DNA of 17,015 bases from DATDPY01 sp964395765. Lineage in GTDB: Bacteria > Bacteroidota > Bacteroidia > Cytophagales > Cyclobacteriaceae. The stretch covers positions 1-17,015 of the forward strand of contig CAYNCU010000084.1 of the NCBI GenBank assembly GCA_964395765.1. Direction: 5' to 3'. The position numbers and the translations under genes are program-made. The notes below the pieces were generated by a model. That model had not been told where the DNA came from and ran no database searches. It saw only the letters and a program-made list of their open reading frames with translations. Below are positions 13,910 through 17,015 of this stretch, in pieces. The number at the start of each line of letters is the position of its first letter. Positions within the stretch are counted from its first letter, which is position 1.

Positions 13910-16900
13910 CTATTCCAGTTTAAAAGAAACCGTACGGATCATCCTGATAGTTACCGGCCCCAGCCATCCGGATTTTTTTAATGGCATGGCCCTGTTGAAC
14001 AGCTGGTCGACGGGGGAAGTAGTCCATAGGTTTCTGATTTCTCCGTACTGAATAAGATCGCCCAGGATCCTGTTCCTGTATACGTTGGATACTGAAACAT
14101 GTAATTCATTATCCCCTGCCTTCAACAAACCTTTGACATTGAGTAAATAGCCGGGACACCAAAGATTTCCCAGGCTGCTGTCATTTAAGGTGACGTTTGC
14201 GGTTTCTCTTAAATCACCCAGCGAAAGCAATAATGAATCTTCAGAGCCGGCAAAATCGGCAGGTACATTGAGTTTAATATCATAATCGGCTGTCCCTGAA
14301 AAGTACCTGATATCCGAATTGGCAAAATCGTTCCAGGGTAAAAGTCTTGTTATATCCACTTCCTCCGGATGTTGCATATAAGCCTTATTATAGAAATTTA
14401 TATGGCCTTCCGGATCATTGACAGAAAATGAAAAATCGTTTTTAGTTCTTAGTTTTATGCTTTTCCCTGAAGCCGATTTGAATGTATAGTCAGCATTATT
14501 TTGGGTATTAACATAAATTGAATCCCCCCGGGTGAATATTTCGGGGTAATATATAGCAGGTCTTGATACCAAACTGTCTGGATAAATTTTCGTGCCGTTC
14601 CTTGAAACAGAAACAATATGATTTTCCGGCTTCCCATTCCTGAAAATAAAAATCAGGGACTCTTTGGGCCCGAACTGAACGGGTATATGTGTACATCCAT
14701 TTTTTTCATAGTAGAGGGAAGGGTTATAAGAACTGCCGTAAAGTGGGTCCCATATTTCAGGTTTACTACCCTGTATTTTAAATATAAGGTCCGATTTTAT
14801 CGTGTCATTGGCCTGGTTTACTACAAAATAAATATCATCGGGACCCGATTTTTTATGAATAAACATATAGGGGAGAGACAACCGTTTGGTTGTAGTAAGG
14901 TCGGGTGTTAATTTCATTCGAGCCAATACTGAATCCAGTGAAATTCCCCAGAAAATTTTCCCTCGTCCATAATCGTTTTCTGTTATGTTTTTGCCATCGA
15001 TATTCCCCCAGATTTTATCCGCCTCTTCAGAAAGTTCTTTGTTATTACTTTCGTAGTTTATCAAAGAAATAGTTATTCGCGGCTTCGGGCCATATAGCCT
15101 GATACCCTGATGAACCATGCTCCCGATCTTATATAAGGTTGGAAGTTCCATAATTGAATCTTCTGGAAGGACAAGGAGGCTGAAGCTGCGCCCGTCAGGC
15201 AGGAATATTTTGTTATCCTTTACGGTAGCCTCTTTAAGGAGCTCGAAATTGCATTCCAGGGCATGATAACCGGGTGCGAGGGAATAAAATTCATTATAGT
15301 TGCTGAATTGCGGTTGACGATCACCGATATAAAATAAAATATCTGATTCCGTAAGTCCCTTTTGCAATACATATTGGATCCTTCGCTGGTAAGTTACCCA
15401 GCCTGAAGCCTGGTTCCACCAGGCATTATTCCTGTTAAAATGTGACCCGAAAATTCCCAACGTCATGCCCGGCACCTTATCGAAAGGCTGATGGACATAA
15501 CTGTGCAATACCATGCGGTTAATGCCGTAACAATAGCCGCGGTCCCCGAAGAGTTTCAGATCCCATGGCGCTTCACTGTATGTTGCATATCCCGTATAAG
15601 CCTCCGAAGCAAGAATTGATTTATTATATATTGAAGCTGCCATGGCCGGTTTTTCAAAATCTGTCCTTTCCGTCGGATTGTATTCTACAAATCCTGAAAC
15701 GGGGTCGCGGTTGGTCCAGAATTCAAACATCGGCACATCGATGTAACTGTTGGTTTTAAGAATGGCCAAAGGAGGGTATACCGATCCCCCGTAAATAACC
15801 TCTGCATGAAACTGCAGGCCGTTTCGATGACATAAAACGGCAAAATGCTGATAATACCTTTCACGGATCAGATCGGCAATGGTTTTCCTGAAATCATTCA
15901 GGAAGGCTTCCGTTTTACCTGCATTATCGACAACCTCTCCACAAAGCGCCGGTATCCATGGAATAATATTATAACCTCTTCTTTCATTGAATTGACCCGC
16001 AAAGTCTTTCGTCCAGTTTTGAAAGCCGCATTCCCAACTATCGATAAAAATATATTTAAAAGTATTGCCTTTATACCTTCCTGCTTCCCGTATCAGTTTT
16101 TCAGGGAAAGCATTGAAATGAATGTTTAAAGCACTGGTGTCCATTTTATCACACTCCAGGCCCCTCCCTTCAGTTGTTGCCGGTGCGTTAACAGCTCCCG
16201 TAGTGGTATACCCGAATCGGACAATTGTCCATTTTCCATCCGGTGCATTCCAGCTAAAATGACCGGTAGAATCCATGGAATCCGTAAGGTTAATAATTTG
16301 CCCGGAATTGATCGGTTTCGCTTTCGTTTCACCGGAGCCGACGGAAAACAATTGTTTAACGTCATCAAATTTAGTAGAGGCTGTTTTTTCAAGCGGATCC
16401 GAAATATCAGGATCATAAAAAGGCTGTTCGCCGGATTTCAATAATTCGATTTCCCCGATCCCTTCGGAGGCATAATCCGGCAGATCGGGAGATTTTTTAA
16501 TTTCAATTTTGAAATATTTTGTTTTCGTTTTTGCAAAAATGCGTACAAACGTTTTGTTAACACCCGTCAGTTCGAATCCTTCCACAGTCCAGTAATTTAT
16601 TCCATCGACTGAAGCTTTCACATAGACAACGGTTTTAACGGTATTCAATGGATTCCAACTGTTCACGATCCTGGGATGGATTGCTATTTCATCCGCTTCA
16701 AACGGCTGGTCAAAAACGATATCAATGATGTTATCATCCTGGAGGGAGAACTGGCTCAGGGGATTTCCATCCATCAGGAATTTTCCATCTGCCAATCCGT
16801 TGATCTTTATTAAAGGCCTTGCAATTTGAAAAGAATTCAATTTTGCTGGGGAGGGAAACGCGATCAAAGCCACATCCTTATAATAATTCATATTGGCGTA

Positions 16901-17015
16901 TGGCGAGGCTATTATGGTATCAATTTTTCTGCCTCCTTCCAAGGCCATTTTATTCCAGGTAAATTCTTTCATGGACCTATCAGGACTTATCCACGGGCCG
17001 CCTGAGGTACTCCAT
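13910..17015 (-). CDS. GH106-type glycoside hydrolase (alpha-L-rhamnosidase family), 5' end off window
   Basis: A large secreted-type glycoside hydrolase, 1034 residues visible. The ATG at 16972 is not the real start: the frame stays open to the edge and reads WSTSGGPWISPDRS before it, the conserved GH106 N-terminal block. Counting from that internal Met: a carbohydrate-binding-like region (about 30-180), the catalytic core with FIDSWECGFQNWT (309-321), QFNERRGYNIIPWIPAL (327-343), LQFHAEVIYGG (386-396), SEAYTG (456-461), MVLHSYVHQPF (487-497), FGSHFNRNNAWW (508-519) and QYVLQKGLTESDILFYIGDRQ, then a C-terminal GH2-like sugar-binding domain (about 890-985). Motifs fit GH106, whose member BT0986 removes rhamnose from rhamnogalacturonan II. 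Any signal peptide lies outside the window. Exact linkage is unknown. Confidence 0.88.
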   Translation of the reverse strand, partial: WSTSGGPWISPDRSMKEFTWNKMALEGGRKIDTIIASPYANMNYYKDVALIAFPSPAKLNSFQIARPLIKINGLADGKFLMDGNPLSQFSLQDDNIIDIVFDQPFEADEIAIHPRIVNSWNPLNTVKTVVYVKASVDGINYWTVEGFELTGVNKTFVRIFAKTKTKYFKIEIKKSPDLPDYASEGIGEIELLKSGEQPFYDPDISDPLEKTASTKFDDVKQLFSVGSGETKAKPINSGQIINLTDSMDSTGHFSWNAPDGKWTIVRFGYTTTGAVNAPATTEGRGLECDKMDTSALNIHFNAFPEKLIREAGRYKGNTFKYIFIDSWECGFQNWTKDFAGQFNERRGYNIIPWIPALCGEVVDNAGKTEAFLNDFRKTIADLIRERYYQHFAVLCHRNGLQFHAEVIYGGSVYPPLAILKTNSYIDVPMFEFWTNRDPVSGFVEYNPTERTDFEKPAMAASIYNKSILASEAYTGYATYSEAPWDLKLFGDRGYCYGINRMVLHSYVHQPFDKVPGMTLGIFGSHFNRNNAWWNQASGWVTYQRRIQYVLQKGLTESDILFYIGDRQPQFSNYNEFYSLAPGYHALECNFELLKEATVKDNKIFLPDGRSFSLLVLPEDSIMELPTLYKIGSMVHQGIRLYGPKPRITISLINYESNNKELSEEADKIWGNIDGKNITENDYGRGKIFWGISLDSVLARMKLTPDLTTTKRLSLPYMFIHKKSGPDDIYFVVNQANDTIKSDLIFKIQGSKPEIWDPLYGSSYNPSLYYEKNGCTHIPVQFGPKESLIFIFRNGKPENHIVSVSRNGTKIYPDSLVSRPAIYYPEIFTRGDSIYVNTQNNADYTFKSASGKSIKLRTKNDFSFSVNDPEGHINFYNKAYMQHPEEVDITRLLPWNDFANSDIRYFSGTADYDIKLNVPADFAGSEDSLLLSLGDLRETANVTLNDSSLGNLWCPGYLLNVKGLLKAGDNELHVSVSNVYRNRILGDLIQYGEIRNLWTTSPVDQLFNRAMPLKKSGWLGPVTIRMIRTVSFKLE

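Noticed and set aside
16987..16995. TTATCCACG, a near DnaA box
   Set aside because: It has one mismatch and lies inside the GH106 coding sequence, where the bases encode conserved residues.
1..17015. Mobile element, prophage, defence system or CRISPR array
   Set aside because: I looked for transposase or integrase motifs, target duplications, regularly spaced repeats and clusters of small unknown genes and found none. The exciting content here is metabolic, not mobile or defensive.

Overview
The window looks like chromosomal DNA of a member of the Bacteroidota. Several sequence features point there: moderate AT content, weak or absent Shine-Dalgarno sequences, several TAnnTTTG-type -7 promoter elements, signal-peptide proteins with Bacteroidota-style outer-membrane barrels, and a GH106-type glycoside hydrolase. 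I see no transposase, integrase, phage gene, CRISPR array or plasmid function. The region reads as ordinary core plus carbohydrate-related chromosome rather than a mobile island.

Layout. Positions 1-2533 (minus strand) hold phoH, a GNAT acetyltransferase overlapping it by 8 bp, and the first 347 codons of comEC, which runs off the left edge. Divergent from phoH is a two-gene plus-strand unit (2622-3696): a SAM hydrolase / SAM hydroxide adenosyltransferase (DUF62) relative and a small ABM-fold protein, again overlapping by 8 bp. A GC-rich hairpin and a tRNA-Leu(CAA) gene follow (3816-3938), then a degenerate inverted repeat. Next come two unrecognised minus-strand genes, a 90-aa protein and a 205-aa secreted protein, separated by a 354-bp AT-rich gap containing two perfect DnaA-box consensus sequences.

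The most interesting block is 5555-8937 on the plus strand: a Gfo/Idh/MocA dehydrogenase, a 635-aa protein that I read as a D-apionate lactonase (ApnL) homologue, and a VOC-fold protein, closed by a strong bidirectional terminator. The first two match the known pair ApsD (D-apiose to D-apionolactone) and ApnL (lactone to D-apionate). The usual downstream apionate genes are absent here, and the VOC protein is an unexplained third member.

The right half contains a FadL-type outer-membrane transporter and a short SSB (both minus), an AhpD-like CxxC protein, a LysE-family exporter with a TTG start, an unrecognised outer-membrane barrel (all plus), and a large GH106-type (alpha-L-rhamnosidase family) enzyme on the minus strand. 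The GH106 5' end lies beyond the right edge: the ATG at 16972 is internal, because the conserved reading continues upstream. Rhamnose and apiose occur together in rhamnogalacturonan II and in plant glycosides, so the GH106 gene may belong to the same diet as the apiose pair. The two loci are about 5 kb apart and separated by unrelated genes, so that link is inference only.
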